From NCBI RefSeq assembly GCF_025717675.1, contig NZ_JAJIRT010000001.1, positions 558,001 through 622,000 of the forward strand: a DNA stretch of 64,000 bases. Reading direction: 5' to 3'. Below the pieces are notes generated by a model. The model searched no databases, was not told the origin of the DNA, and saw only the letters and a list, made by a program, of their open reading frames with translations. The translations under genes were made by a program, and so were the position numbers. Origin of the DNA: Paucibacter sp. DJ2R-2. Lineage in GTDB: Bacteria > Pseudomonadota > Gammaproteobacteria > Burkholderiales > Burkholderiaceae_C. Each line of letters begins with the position of its first letter. The first letter of the stretch is position 1. Shown here in pieces: positions 1-9,041 of this stretch.

Positions 1-1
1 G

Positions 2-613
2 GGCCAGGGCCATGAGGTCGTGTTCGGCGCCGTGCTCGGCACCGGCGTGGGCGGCGGCCTGGTCGTGCGCGGGCAGCTGGTGCAAGGGGCTGGCGGCCTG
101 TGCGGCGAATGGGGCCATGGCCCCAGCATCAACGAAGCCACCTTGCTGAACGGCGCGGGCCAGCGCGTGCACCTGCCACGCTTTCGCTGCGGCTGCGGCC
201 TGAGCGGCTGCGCCGACACGGTGGGCGGCGCCCGCGGCCTGGAGCGCCTGCACCTGGCCCTGAACGGCGGCGCGGCGCACAGCAGCCATCAGATCCTGAC
301 CGACTGGCAGGCCGGCGAGCGCGCTGCCAGCGCCACCGTGGCGGCTTATGTCGAGCTGCTGTCCGGCCCCTTGGCCCTGGTTGTCAACGTCACCGGTGCC
401 AGCGTGGTGCCGGTCTGCGGCGGCCTGAGCCGCTCGGCAGAGCTCATCAGCGCACTCGATGCCGCCGTGCGCCGGCAGATCTTGCGCCGCAGCCGCAATG
501 ACAGCAAGGACTGCGATCAAGCCTTGCTGCGGCCCAGTGTCTTGAACGACCAAGCCGGTCTGATCGGTGCCGCCTTCGCCTTTGAGCACGGTGCTGCCGA
601 GGTGCGCGCATGA
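2..613 (+). CDS. ROK family sugar kinase, 5'-truncated by the window edge
   Basis: The frame is open from the first bases of the window, so the N-terminal ATP-binding half is missing and about 203 residues remain. The visible part holds the ROK features: the glycine-rich stretch GTGVGGGLV, the GEWGH motif that carries a sugar- and metal-contacting Glu/His, and the cysteine cluster CGCGLSGC that binds zinc in ROK kinases. ROK proteins with this pattern phosphorylate hexoses such as N-acetylglucosamine, N-acetylmannosamine or glucose; which one cannot be told here. The stop overlaps the next start as ATGA, so it is translationally coupled to cutC. No helix-turn-helix is visible, but that would lie outside the window. 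Confidence 0.85.
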   Translation, partial: GQGHEVVFGAVLGTGVGGGLVVRGQLVQGAGGLCGEWGHGPSINEATLLNGAGQRVHLPRFRCGCGLSGCADTVGGARGLERLHLALNGGAAHSSHQILTDWQAGERAASATVAAYVELLSGPLALVVNVTGASVVPVCGGLSRSAELISALDAAVRRQILRRSRNDSKDCDQALLRPSVLNDQAGLIGAAFAFEHGAAEVRA

Positions 614-1350
614 GCGTCTTGCTGGAAGTCTGTGTCGACGACATCGCCGGCCTCGACGCCGCACAGAAAGGCGGGGCCGACCGCATCGAGCTGTGCAGCA
701 GCCTGGGCTGCGGCGGGCTCACGCCCTCGGCCGGCTTGATGGCCGAAGCGGCGACGCGCAGCCTGCCCGTGATCGCCCTGATCCGCCCGCGCAGCGGCGG
801 CTTTGTCTACAGCGAGGCCGAGGCGCGCATCATGTTGCAAGACATCGCCCTGGCGGCGGAGCTGGGTCTGGCCGGCGTGGCCATCGGTGCGCTCACGCCC
901 GAACGCCAACTCGACCGGCCGCTGCTGGAACGCCTGATCCGCGTGGCCAATGGACGCCTGCAGCTGACCCTGCACCGCGCCTTTGACCTGGTACGTGACC
1001 CGGGTGCCGCGCTGGAGGTGGCCATCGCCCTGGGCTTCCAACGCGTGCTCACATCGGGCGGCGCGCCGAGCGCCTTGGCAGGCAGCGCTCAGTTGGCCGC
1101 CCTGGTTCGCCAGAGCCAGGGGCGCATCCGCATCCTCGCCGGCAGCGGCATCCGCCCCGACAAGGTGGCCGCCTTGCTGGCCGCGACGGGGGTGCGTGAG
1201 GTGCATGCCTCTTGCCGCCTGCCCGCGAGCGAAGCGCCAGCTGCTGAGTTGCTGGAGTTTGGGTTCAGCGAAGCCTTGTCGCGGCAGACCTCAGCCGAAG
1301 AAGTCAGAGCGATGCAGCAGCAGATCTCAAGTCAAGAAGATCGCATCTGA
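610..1350 (+). CDS. cutC: CutC family protein (copper homeostasis / (beta/alpha)8 barrel)
   Basis: This 246-residue protein has the usual length of CutC. The family N-terminus is clear (VCVDDIAGLDAAQKGGADR followed by IELCSSL and GGLTPSAGL), as is the later TSGGAPSAL segment. CutC was linked to copper tolerance in E. coli, but its biochemical role is unsettled and several homologues look like barrel enzymes without proven copper chemistry. The start overlaps the stop of the ROK kinase gene by four bases, so both are probably on one mRNA. A sugar-related role suggested by that pairing is as plausible as a copper one. Confidence 0.9.
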   Translation: MSVLLEVCVDDIAGLDAAQKGGADRIELCSSLGCGGLTPSAGLMAEAATRSLPVIALIRPRSGGFVYSEAEARIMLQDIALAAELGLAGVAIGALTPERQLDRPLLERLIRVANGRLQLTLHRAFDLVRDPGAALEVAIALGFQRVLTSGGAPSALAGSAQLAALVRQSQGRIRILAGSGIRPDKVAALLAATGVREVHASCRLPASEAPAAELLEFGFSEALSRQTSAEEVRAMQQQISSQEDRI

Positions 1351-1403
1351 CGCAGGGCCGTCAAACCCAGCGGAGACAGGGCTCACGCTGCAATTCACTG
1401 AGG

Positions 1404-2621
1404 TCAATCGGCGCGCGCAGGCAATGCCCCCTGAATGGCCGCAATCAAAAGGCTGATATCTGCACTCGGATTGGCTGCGACATTGCGGAACCACCGCACA
1501 CCCGCGATGGAGGTGGTGGACGTGGAACCCACCGGCAGTTGCTGCAGCACCTGCTCAAACAGGCTTTCGTCTTTCAGACGCCAAAGCACGACGCCGGTTT
1601 GGGGTTCCGCATAGAGCTCAAGGCGCTCATCGGCCGCGACAAAATCTCTCAAGCTGCGAGCGAGGTCCATGCAGTGCTCAATGCGCTGAGCAATTCCTTC
1701 GCGTCCCCAGGCAAGCAGCGTTGCCAGAAGGGCTGTGGCCACGGCGCCATGGGAACCCAGAACGCCGACATTGGGCGTGGCAAGGTAGGCACCACCGAAG
1801 CTCACTGCCGCATGGGCTTTCGCCGTGTCTTTGAACAAAACCAGCGCGGACTCTTTGGGTTGAAACAGCCACTTGTGCGCGGACACGGCCACGGAATCTG
1901 CCGCCTCGATGCCGGCCAGTGAGTCGGCGTATTTGCTCAGTCGCAATGGGCCTGCCCAGGCCGCATCGACATGGGTCCATGCGGCCCTGCCGGCCAGATG
2001 AAGAGGGTCAATAGCACCGGTACTGGTCGCTCCGGCTGTGAGCACCAAGGCAGACTGACTCAAGTCGGCCGGCAAGCGCGCCGCGTCCATCGAGCCCTTG
2101 GCGTCTATGGGCACGCTCTGGTACTTCAGACCCAAGAGATGCGCCGCTTTTGCAATGGAGAGATGCGCGCCCGCCGATGCGATCACCTCCGTGATGCCGG
2201 CACATTCGCGCGCGGCCCACAAGGCGGTCAAATTGGCCACGCTTGAACCCGGCGTCATGTGCCCGCCGTTCATGCCAAAGAATGGCGCCAGCCATGCCAC
2301 GACCTGCTCTTCGATGCGGCGAGCCACAGGTGCTGTGGCTGGGTGAAGCAGGTTCTGATTGAGCGACGCGTTCCACAGCGTCATGGCCCAAGTGATCCAG
2401 GGCGTTGGCGGGTCCATGTGGGCAAATGACGTGGCTTCGCCCAAACGCGCGGCGCCGCCAAGGATGCTCGGGGCAAGCAAATGCAGCGCAGCCCTTGAGC
2501 CCATCCCGACCTGCGGCAGTTCTGAATCCAGGGATAGCGCCGTCGCGCCGCTGAAGTCACGACTCATCAACTCGACGGCCTGATGCAAACCGTCCGAGTC
2601 GAGTTGAAATTCTTTGTCCAT
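1404..2621 (-). CDS. PLP-dependent group II decarboxylase / aminotransferase-fold protein
   Basis: This 405-residue protein belongs to the group II PLP-dependent decarboxylase family (aromatic amino acid, glutamate and diaminobutyrate decarboxylases). The PLP-binding lysine lies in SAHKWLFQPKESALVLF. The ring-stacking histidine is in ASAGAHLSIAKAA and the PLP aspartate in WTHVDAAWAG. The start is taken at the ATG at 2621 because GAGG stands about ten bases upstream and the family N-terminus begins nearby; the longer frame runs into the MITE. It faces cutC convergently. The substrate cannot be assigned. Confidence 0.8.
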   Translation of the reverse strand: MDKEFQLDSDGLHQAVELMSRDFSGATALSLDSELPQVGMGSRAALHLLAPSILGGAARLGEATSFAHMDPPTPWITWAMTLWNASLNQNLLHPATAPVARRIEEQVVAWLAPFFGMNGGHMTPGSSVANLTALWAARECAGITEVIASAGAHLSIAKAAHLLGLKYQSVPIDAKGSMDAARLPADLSQSALVLTAGATSTGAIDPLHLAGRAAWTHVDAAWAGPLRLSKYADSLAGIEAADSVAVSAHKWLFQPKESALVLFKDTAKAHAAVSFGGAYLATPNVGVLGSHGAVATALLATLLAWGREGIAQRIEHCMDLARSLRDFVAADERLELYAEPQTGVVLWRLKDESLFEQVLQQLPVGSTSTTSIAGVRWFRNVAANPSADISLLIAAIQGALPARAD

Positions 2622-2696
2622 GCTGCTTACCTCAAGTGCCACCGATAACTGAGATTCAGTTGCCCGCCCATTCGCGCCGGCTTGCACGGCTTCTAG

Positions 2697-2858
2697 GGAA
2701 GCTCTGCATAAATCGGGGCGAGACGATGTCGTGCGGATCGGGATGGGCTGCAAGGCGCAGTTTGAAGCCAATAGCCGTAGCTATTGGCGAAAATCGCAAC
2801 GCCGCAGACCGCCCGAGGCCGCGCTAGCAGCGGCCGGGCTGATTTATGCAGAGCTTCC
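2697..2858. mobile_element. MITE, 162 bp, IS5-type ends with CTAG target duplication
   Basis: A perfect 18-bp inverted repeat (GGAAGCTCTGCATAAATC at 2697-2714, its complement at 2841-2858) bounds a short non-coding segment. Both ends are flanked by CTAG (2693-2696 and 2859-2862), which fits the 4-bp YTAR duplication typical of IS5-group insertions. The interior holds a perfect hairpin, GCCAATAGC-CGTA-GCTATTGGC at 2767-2788. No transposase fits inside, so it is a non-autonomous element that would need a related transposase elsewhere. It lies between the decarboxylase promoter region and the isochorismatase 3' end. The IS5 assignment rests on the target duplication and end sequence. Confidence 0.8.
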
Positions 2859-2906
2859 CTAGGACTTGCGCCGAAACCGCCTGCTCCACGTCCCAGTGTT
2901 CGGCGA

Positions 2907-3431
2907 TCAAGCCCCTATCGACCCGGAAGATACCAGTCGAACACGGGTCGACAAGGCATGCAGGGCGATGGCATGGAGCATCTCGCTGACCGTGGTGCAG
3001 GCATCGGTGAGCACCGTCACGCGCTCGTAGGCATCGGCTTGGCGAGACAGGGCCGTGTGGGTCACGCAGTTCTGCGTCATCATGCCGCAGAGCACCAGTT
3101 CGGTGACGCCCAGCGCCTGCAGTGTCGAGTGCAGCGTGGTGCGCTCAAAGCTGTCGGCGAAGTGCTTGACCACCACGGGTGCCTCCGGCGCGGCCGCCAA
3201 GATGCGCGGATGAATCTTCACGCCTTCGGTGCCGGCGTTGAAGAACGGGGCGATGCCCTGGCTGGCGTCGGCCACGTGCTGCACATGGATCACCGGCAGG
3301 CCTCTTGCTTGCGCATCGCGAATCGCCTGCTCGACAGCGGCCAAAGTGGCCTCGGTGTTGGCAAGCGGGAATGCGCCGCCAGGAAAGTAGTCGTTCTGCA
3401 GATCGATCAGCAGCAAGGCTGGTTTGGACAT
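2907..3431 (-). CDS. isochorismatase-family cysteine hydrolase (nicotinamidase-like)
   Basis: This 174-residue protein has the alpha/beta fold of isochorismatase, nicotinamidase and other amidohydrolases. The catalytic triad can be read as Asp10 (LLLIDLQNDY), Lys89 (VVVKHFADSF) and Cys122 (CGMMTQNCVTHT). The start at 3431 is preferred over a codon six residues upstream because GGAG sits about eight bases before it. It is transcribed divergently from the FtrA-like AraC regulator at 3554, with 122 bases between them, an arrangement in which the regulator commonly controls the hydrolase. The substrate (isochorismate, nicotinamide or another amide) is not determined. Confidence 0.85.
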   Translation of the reverse strand: MSKPALLLIDLQNDYFPGGAFPLANTEATLAAVEQAIRDAQARGLPVIHVQHVADASQGIAPFFNAGTEGVKIHPRILAAAPEAPVVVKHFADSFERTTLHSTLQALGVTELVLCGMMTQNCVTHTALSRQADAYERVTVLTDACTTVSEMLHAIALHALSTRVRLVSSGSIGA

Positions 3432-3553
3432 GGGAGTTCTCCGGGGCAATGAGTGAAGTCTTCATTCTTGCGAGAACAGGTGCAGCTGGCCATCGACCCG
3501 AAAGTCAATGATCGGTAAAATCGGGCCAACTTGCTTCTACTTCCCATTCATCG

Positions 3554-4534
3554 ATGCCCATGAGCTCACCCGCCGCTGGACCAGCGCTGCGTCGCCGCGT
3601 GGCGGTGGTGGCGTTCGAAGGGATCAGCCCGTTTCATCTTTCGGTGCCCTGCGTGGTGTTCGGCGAGGGCCTGGCGCCGGACAGTCCCTTTGACCTCGTC
3701 GTGTGCAGCGTGGACCCGGCACCTGTGCGAACCAGCGCGGGCTTTGCCTTGACCGCTTTGCCATCGCTGCGCGCCCTGCAGAAAGCCGATGTGGTGATCG
3801 TGCCGAGTTGGCGTGACGTCAACGAGCGCCCGCCGGAGGCGCTGCTGCGCGCCCTGCGTGCCGCTCATGCGCGTGGCGCCCTCATCGTGGGGCTTTGCTT
3901 GGGCAGCCATGTGCTGGCCGAGGCGGGTCTGCTGGCAGGTGGGCGGGCCACCACCCACTGGGAGTACGCCCCGCTGTTTGCCCAACGTTTCACCGACGTC
4001 AAGGTGGAAGCAGACGTGCTCTACGTCCAGGAGGGACGCGTGCTCACCTCGGCCGGCACTGCGGCCGGCCTCGATGCCTGCCTGCATCTGGTGCGGCAGC
4101 AATTGGGCGGCGAGCGGGCCAATCAGTTGGCGCGGCGACTCGTGATCCCACCGCACCGCGAAGGGGGGCAGTCGCAATACATCCAACAGCCCTTGCCCAA
4201 AGCCCGCACCGGGACTCGGCTGGGCCGACTGATGGACGAGGTGCGCGCCCGGCTCCATGAATCGCACAGCCTGGACTCCTTGGCTCATGAGGCCGGCCTC
4301 AGCCGCCGCACCCTCACCCGGCAGTTCAAGGCCTTGACCGGCACCTCGGTGCAGGTCTGGCTGCTGGCAGAGCGCGTGCAGCTGGCTCAGCGCCTGCTGG
4401 AGCGCGGACCGCTGAGCATCGAGCGCGTGGCCGAACAGGCCGGCTTTGGCTCCGCGGAGTCATTCCGCCTTCAGTTCAGGCAGTCGGTGGGCGTGTCGCC
4501 CAGTCAGTGGCGAAAGACCTTCGCAGCGGTCTGA
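3554..4534 (+). CDS. GlxA/FtrA-like transcriptional regulator (DJ-1/PfpI + AraC HTH)
   Basis: This 326-residue protein has two parts. Residues about 10-190 form a DJ-1/PfpI (class I glutamine amidotransferase-like) domain with the nucleophile-elbow motif GLCLGSHVLAEAGLL followed by ATTHW. Residues about 230-325 hold two AraC-type helix-turn-helix units (SLDSLAHEAGLSRRTLTRQF and IERVAEQAGFGSAESFRLQF). Proteins of this design are transcription factors rather than amidotransferases. It is divergent from the isochorismatase-family gene, its most likely target. It ends convergently with the DUF1428 gene about 165 bases away. Confidence 0.9.
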   Translation: MPMSSPAAGPALRRRVAVVAFEGISPFHLSVPCVVFGEGLAPDSPFDLVVCSVDPAPVRTSAGFALTALPSLRALQKADVVIVPSWRDVNERPPEALLRALRAAHARGALIVGLCLGSHVLAEAGLLAGGRATTHWEYAPLFAQRFTDVKVEADVLYVQEGRVLTSAGTAAGLDACLHLVRQQLGGERANQLARRLVIPPHREGGQSQYIQQPLPKARTGTRLGRLMDEVRARLHESHSLDSLAHEAGLSRRTLTRQFKALTGTSVQVWLLAERVQLAQRLLERGPLSIERVAEQAGFGSAESFRLQFRQSVGVSPSQWRKTFAAV

Positions 4535-4700
4535 AGGCCATCGAGAGCAAGGCGCCCCTCAGGCTCGCATCCATTTGCGTGACTCGGCGCCCCACCGCTC
4601 TCCTCGTGCTCTCCCCGCGCTCACTGGCAGGCGGCGTCGCTATGGCGGCCCAAATCGGGCCCATCATCGGCGTTAGCGAACCCGCCACGCCGCTAGCGAC

Positions 4701-5051
4701 TCAGACCTCTGAGACCACCTCGAACCCGCCAAAGATCATCCGCTTGCCGTCGAAGGGAGGCTCGCCAGCGGACTGCATGCGCGGATCGGCCATCACCTTG
4801 CTCCAGGCTTCGTTGCGCAACTCGCGCGAGGGCCAGGTGATCCAGGAGAAGACCACCGTTTCGTCGGGCCGGCACTGAACGGCCATGGGCAGCGAGGTCA
4901 ACTTGCCTTCCGGCACATCGTCTCCCCAGCAGTCGACGACACGGCTTGCTCCGTATTCTTTGAAGATCTGGCCCATGGCCTGCGAATGCGCCACAAACTC
5001 CGCGCGCCGGGAGTTGGGAACGGAAGCGACGAAGCCATCGACGTATGCCAT
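4701..5051 (-). CDS. DUF1428 family protein (YbaA-like)
   Basis: This 116-residue protein has the full DUF1428 pattern: the opening MAYVDGFVASVP, the central DCWGDDVPEG, and a C-terminal part with MADPRM and FDGKRMIFGGFE. The family has a dimeric alpha/beta-barrel fold related to antibiotic-biosynthesis monooxygenases, but no reaction is established. The start at 5051 is supported by GGAGAA about seven bases upstream; a longer in-frame reading upstream lacks conserved sequence. It stands alone between convergent and co-oriented neighbours. Confidence 0.85.
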   Translation of the reverse strand: MAYVDGFVASVPNSRRAEFVAHSQAMGQIFKEYGASRVVDCWGDDVPEGKLTSLPMAVQCRPDETVVFSWITWPSRELRNEAWSKVMADPRMQSAGEPPFDGKRMIFGGFEVVSEV

Positions 5052-5189
5052 GTGAGTTCTCCGGTGAATCCGCAGGGCCGATGGCCCCGCTGTCGGTCGG
5101 CCTGGCGCTTCACATCGCCAAGTGCGGATGGCAAGCCTAACTGAAAGCCACCCCAAGTCCAACGCCAAGCCCGTGCGGCAACGCGATCG

Positions 5190-6215
5190 TCATTCAGCGG
5201 CCGCAGGCTCGTCGCTCTCGCTGTGCCGCTCTGGCTCTGTGGCCTGGAGGATTTCGCTCAGAACGGAGGTGGCGTAAGTCCCGGCAGGCAAAGAGAAGGT
5301 GAGCACCAGTTGATCGGATTGCGGCCACTCCCATGTCATGTCCCCCGGGCACGCCACCAGGGCGCGGCGGTCCTGATCCAGACCGGCGTGTTCCATGCCG
5401 TCGCACAAGAGGGCGTGACGTTCAGCCACGCCGTTTTCCAAGGCCTGCGCTTGATCGCTGGTGCTCACGCGGCCCCGGCCCCAGAGCGGCCCGGTCGGCC
5501 GGCCGGCCTCGTCCATCACATCACCGGGCAGGGTCTGGCCCCAGAGCCCTTGCTGAATGCGCAGCGCCAGCACCTCATTGAAAACAAAAGAGCGCACCGC
5601 CGACAAGTAGATGCCCTTCTTCTTTGGGTTGCGCACGCGAATCTCGCGCGCCAGCATGGCCCGGCCCTGCTCGACGTTGCCGCCGTCATGGCCGAAACGC
5701 TGAGCGCCGAAGTAATTGGGAACGCCCTGTGAAGCGATCGCCTGCAGATTGACCTCGATCGCGTCACGATCACCCGCGAGCTCACGCAGCACGATGCGAA
5801 ACCGGTTGCCTTGCAAATCGCCGGGGCGCAGCTTCTTCACGTGGCGGCTTTGGCTCAGCACCTTGAACTCAGGGTGCTGAAGCTGAGTCAGGTCGGGCGT
5901 TTCGCCCTTGGGCAGATAGATGCTGAACCACTGTCGGGTGACGGCGTAGCGGTCCTTGAGGCCGGCATAGCCCACATCCCATTCCTGCACGCCGGCGGCC
6001 GCGGCCAGCTGCTGGGCGACGAAGACGGTGTTGGCCCCATTCTTCTCGACGTCCAGCCAGATGTGTTCGCCCGCACCGGAGGGCAGCTGCAGCGGCAGTT
6101 CGGTCACGATGAAATCCTCGTTGAGGAGCTTCAGCGTGGCGCTGACGCCGCTGGCCGGATAAGCCTTGGGCCACTGCGGCAGGGTCGTGTAGGGGGATTG
6201 AAGAGCGTCGGTCAT
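5190..6215 (-). CDS. truD: tRNA pseudouridine(13) synthase TruD
   Basis: This protein of about 341 residues isomerises uridine 13 in tRNA(Glu). The catalytic Asp88 is in YAGLKDRYAVTRQWFS, the family signature. Other matches are NEDFIVTEL near residue 35, RHVKKLRPGDLQGNRFRI, and the TRUD-domain stretch PNYFGAQRFG. The first methionine of the conserved region (6215) is used. Ribosome-binding signals are weak there and an in-frame ATG at 6260 would add 15 residues, so the exact start is open. The Gre-factor gene lies about 200 bases upstream on the same strand. Confidence 0.9.
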   Translation of the reverse strand: MTDALQSPYTTLPQWPKAYPASGVSATLKLLNEDFIVTELPLQLPSGAGEHIWLDVEKNGANTVFVAQQLAAAAGVQEWDVGYAGLKDRYAVTRQWFSIYLPKGETPDLTQLQHPEFKVLSQSRHVKKLRPGDLQGNRFRIVLRELAGDRDAIEVNLQAIASQGVPNYFGAQRFGHDGGNVEQGRAMLAREIRVRNPKKKGIYLSAVRSFVFNEVLALRIQQGLWGQTLPGDVMDEAGRPTGPLWGRGRVSTSDQAQALENGVAERHALLCDGMEHAGLDQDRRALVACPGDMTWEWPQSDQLVLTFSLPAGTYATSVLSEILQATEPERHSESDEPAAAE

Positions 6216-6417
6216 GAGCAGTTTGACGGCACCAACTGGCGATAGAGGCAGGCTGTCCATCCGACCAGGGGCTGTCGAGGTCGTGATTGTCCTCTCTGGC
6301 TGGGCACATGCCTGGGCGTAACGACACCTTGGCTTCGGCCGAGGCCGCAGACCTGGAGTCGGGCTCAATGATGGGGCGAGTGGTGGCAGTGCCGTTCGGC
6401 GTGAACTGGCTTGCGAA

Positions 6418-6900
6418 TCACAGAACCTGCAGCACCTCGAACTGCTGGCGAACCGCAGCAATCTGTATGGACACCTCATCCCCCTCGCATTTGCCGAGCA
6501 CGGCCCTGGCCAAAGGGGCATCACTGCTGATGACCTGAACGAACTGATCGCCGCTGAGCAACTTCATGCTGCCGCCATCGGGGCCGAGAAAGAGCTGTTG
6601 CTGCTGGTCGTCAGCGTTGACCAGGCAAACCAGGGCGCCAAGCTGAATACCTTTGCTGGCGTCGTAGGGGAGCGGGCGGAATTGGCGCCAATGAACCATG
6701 GCCTGGCGGATGGCTTCGGCGCGACGGGCCTGGCCGGTGGCCAGATAGGCGGCTTCGAGGCCCAAAGTGTCGTATTTGTTCTCGGCGATGTTCTCTTCGT
6801 GAGTCGCCGTTTCGTGGGCTGCTCGGGCTGCCTGTTCGGCTTGCAGCAGGTCTTCGGCGAGCCGTTCCAGCACCTGCTGCTGCAACAAGAATTTATCCAT
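6418..6900 (-). CDS. GreA/GreB-type transcription elongation factor-like protein
   Basis: This 160-residue protein has an N-terminal coiled-coil-like half (residues about 5-75, rich in Gln, Glu, Ala and Arg, with NKYDTLGLEAAYLA) and a C-terminal FKBP-like Gre domain (IQLGALVCLVN, then APLARAVLGKCEGDEVSI). The C-terminal motif is the one that lets Gre proteins dock in the RNA polymerase secondary channel. The coiled coil differs from canonical GreA/GreB and the acidic tip residues are not clearly present. It may therefore be a Gre homologue without transcript-cleavage activity (GreAB C-domain protein). It is followed by truD on the same strand. Confidence 0.75.
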   Translation of the reverse strand: MDKFLLQQQVLERLAEDLLQAEQAARAAHETATHEENIAENKYDTLGLEAAYLATGQARRAEAIRQAMVHWRQFRPLPYDASKGIQLGALVCLVNADDQQQQLFLGPDGGSMKLLSGDQFVQVISSDAPLARAVLGKCEGDEVSIQIAAVRQQFEVLQVL

Positions 6901-7256
6901 GATGAAAGGGAGACGGCTCGAGCAAGCGGAGGGGCAGGTCTTGATTATGAAGGGCACCACCCCTGAGGCGAGGACCAAGGCGTTCTGTCACCTCGACGTT
7001 CGACCGGCTTGGGATGCGGGTCTGTGCCGATCAGTTTCTTCCATCAAGTCGGAGAACGCACCCAAAGCTGCTGCACGGCCGCCAATGGCGGCTTCAATGC
7101 CGGGCATGCCGAAAGGAGACATGTTCAAAGCCCGGTTTTGAGCTGACGCCTGTCACTGCAGCCCCTGTGTTCTCAGCGAATGCTTGAACTGTCCTTGAAT
7201 GGGCCCACGTTTAGAATCGCCGTCAAATTCAGGGCACCGTTGCGCGAGGAGAAATA
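6901..7256. other. 356-bp intergenic region between Gre-factor and LysR genes
   Basis: This spacer separates two divergent genes and must hold both promoters. Just before the LysR start it contains GAGGAGAAATA, a good ribosome-binding site for the GTG at 7257. I could not place confident -35/-10 boxes or a LysR T-N11-A operator, and no reading frame here looks coding. Confidence 0.5.
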
Positions 7257-8156
7257 GTGGACCGATTGCATCTGATCAACGTGTTCGTTTCGGTGGTCGA
7301 TGCGAATGGATTCGCCGGCGCTGCGCGCAAGCTCAACATCTCCCCGCCCGCCGTGACCCGCGCCATCAGTGAGCTGGAAGCTCATCTGGGCGTGCGCCTG
7401 CTGACCCGGACAACCCGCGTGGTGCGTGTGACCGAGGCGGGGGCGCGTTATGTGGAGGACTGCCGTCGCATCCTGGCTGAGTTGGCCGAGGCAGATGAAT
7501 CGGTGAGCGGCTTGCACGCCTCGCCACGCGGCCGCCTCACGCTGACCGCACCGGCGCTGTTTGGCGCGCTGTTCGTCACCCCGATCGTGACCGAGTATTT
7601 GCAGCGTTACCCAGAGGTGACGGCTTCTTGCTGGTTCCTCGACCGGGTGGTGAATATGGTCGACGAGGGCGTGGACATCGGGGTTCGCATCGGGGAACTG
7701 CCCGACTCTTCTTTGCAAGCGATCCGGGTGGGACGGGTGCGCCGCGTGATCTGCGCAGCGCCCAGCTATCTGAAGCGCCATGGTGCCCCGCAAACCCCGG
7801 ACGATTTGACAGCACACACGATCGTGTCAGCCAGCGGCGTCACCCCCACGCCGGAATGGCGTTTGGTGGAAAACGGCGCGCCCAAGCTCGTCAAGCTGCA
7901 GCCGCGCATGACCACCACCACGAACGACTCGGCGGTTGCCGCAGCCGTCGCGGGATTCGGGCTGACCCGTCTGATGTCGTATCAGGTGGCCGAGCACGTG
8001 CGCGAAGGTCGGCTCCAAGTCGTGCTGAGCGAGTTTGAAACGGCCCCTCTGCCCGTGCATCTGGTGCACCGCGAGGGCCGCCATGCCTCACAAAAGGCGC
8101 GCGCTTTCCTGGATCTGGCGATCGAGCGTCTGCGCGCCAGCAAGGCGCTGGACTGA
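7257..8156 (+). CDS. LysR family transcriptional regulator
   Basis: This 299-residue protein has the LysR winged helix-turn-helix at residues 1-60 (FVSVVDANGFAGAARKLNIS, PAVTRAISELEAHLG, RLLTRTTRVVRVTEAG) and a periplasmic-binding-protein-like effector domain in the remainder. The RTTR segment places it near the LysR subgroup that often controls oxidoreductases and small-molecule defence genes. The start is GTG with a strong GAGGAG ribosome-binding site. It ends convergently with the PNPOx-like gene 41 bases away, so its target is not obvious from context. Confidence 0.9.
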   Translation: MDRLHLINVFVSVVDANGFAGAARKLNISPPAVTRAISELEAHLGVRLLTRTTRVVRVTEAGARYVEDCRRILAELAEADESVSGLHASPRGRLTLTAPALFGALFVTPIVTEYLQRYPEVTASCWFLDRVVNMVDEGVDIGVRIGELPDSSLQAIRVGRVRRVICAAPSYLKRHGAPQTPDDLTAHTIVSASGVTPTPEWRLVENGAPKLVKLQPRMTTTTNDSAVAAAVAGFGLTRLMSYQVAEHVREGRLQVVLSEFETAPLPVHLVHREGRHASQKARAFLDLAIERLRASKALD

Positions 8157-8196
8157 AGACGGCCTCGCGAGTGAGGCGGCGCACGCCGCTGAGGGT

Positions 8197-8856
8197 TCAG
8201 GCCAGAGGCTCGGCTCCGAGATCCTGGTCGGCGCCTGCTGAAGAGGCCGCCTCGCGCAAGCGCTTCAACTCCTCGCGCGCTTGCAGCAGCTCGGCGCGCA
8301 GCGGCGCCACCGCCGCATTCACCTCGGCCTCGGTGAAGCGGGGCGTGATGTGCTTGGGGCAGTTCCAGTCGTAGGCTTCGACCGTGATCAGCATGGCGCG
8401 CTCCACACGCGCCTCGTACTGCGGCAGGGCCAGCCGAGCCAGCAGGGCCGGGTCTTCATCGGCCGTCACCAGCCTCACGCGCCCCAAGATCTTCAGCCTG
8501 CGTTGATGGGCGTAGTCCATCAGGATGATGGAGACGCGGTCATTGCCCTGCAGATTGCCGACGCTGATGTATTGCACATTGCCGCGGAAGTCGGCATAGC
8601 CCAGGGTCTTGGCATCCAGCACCTGGAGAAAGCCAGCAGGCCCACCGCGGAACTGCACATAGGGCCAGCCGGTTTCGCCCACCGTGGCTTGATAGAAGCC
8701 ATCGCGGGCATGAATGAATTCGGCCTCGCGTGCGGTGAACGCATCACGGCGCTCGTCCGTGTGATCCAGGGCTTCGTAGGCGGAGCGGCTGCCCATGCGG
8801 GTTTGCATGGCCCTCACCGTGGGTGTGAACGCAAGGTCGGAATAGGCTCGGCTCAT
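8197..8856 (-). CDS. pyridoxamine 5'-phosphate oxidase-family flavoprotein
   Basis: This 219-residue protein has a split-barrel FMN-binding fold. Recognisable parts are FYQATVGETGWPYVQFRGG, then FLQVLDAKTLGYADFRGN, QYISVGNL and RVSIILMDYAHQRRLKILG, the strand order of PNPOx-like general-stress flavoproteins. The family reduces small molecules or binds FMN/F420; this one has no assignable substrate. The C-terminal 25 residues form a charged helix (LLQAREELKRLREAA) that may mediate dimer contacts. It lies convergent to the LysR gene. Confidence 0.8.
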   Translation of the reverse strand: MSRAYSDLAFTPTVRAMQTRMGSRSAYEALDHTDERRDAFTAREAEFIHARDGFYQATVGETGWPYVQFRGGPAGFLQVLDAKTLGYADFRGNVQYISVGNLQGNDRVSIILMDYAHQRRLKILGRVRLVTADEDPALLARLALPQYEARVERAMLITVEAYDWNCPKHITPRFTEAEVNAAVAPLRAELLQAREELKRLREAASSAGADQDLGAEPLA

Positions 8857-9041
8857 GATGATTCCTTTGTGCTTTCAGAGGCTTTGCTCGGGCGGCGTCC
8901 GCGGCTGCTACGCCAACAGTCGCGGGCGACTCGGCAGTGTTTGACGGTGGCTTGTTTTGGAAGCGATGCCGGGCCGTGGCGACCCGTGAGCCATCAGGCC
9001 CGGCACCGGGTTCTCAATCGGCAAGCGCGTGTTCCAAGCCC

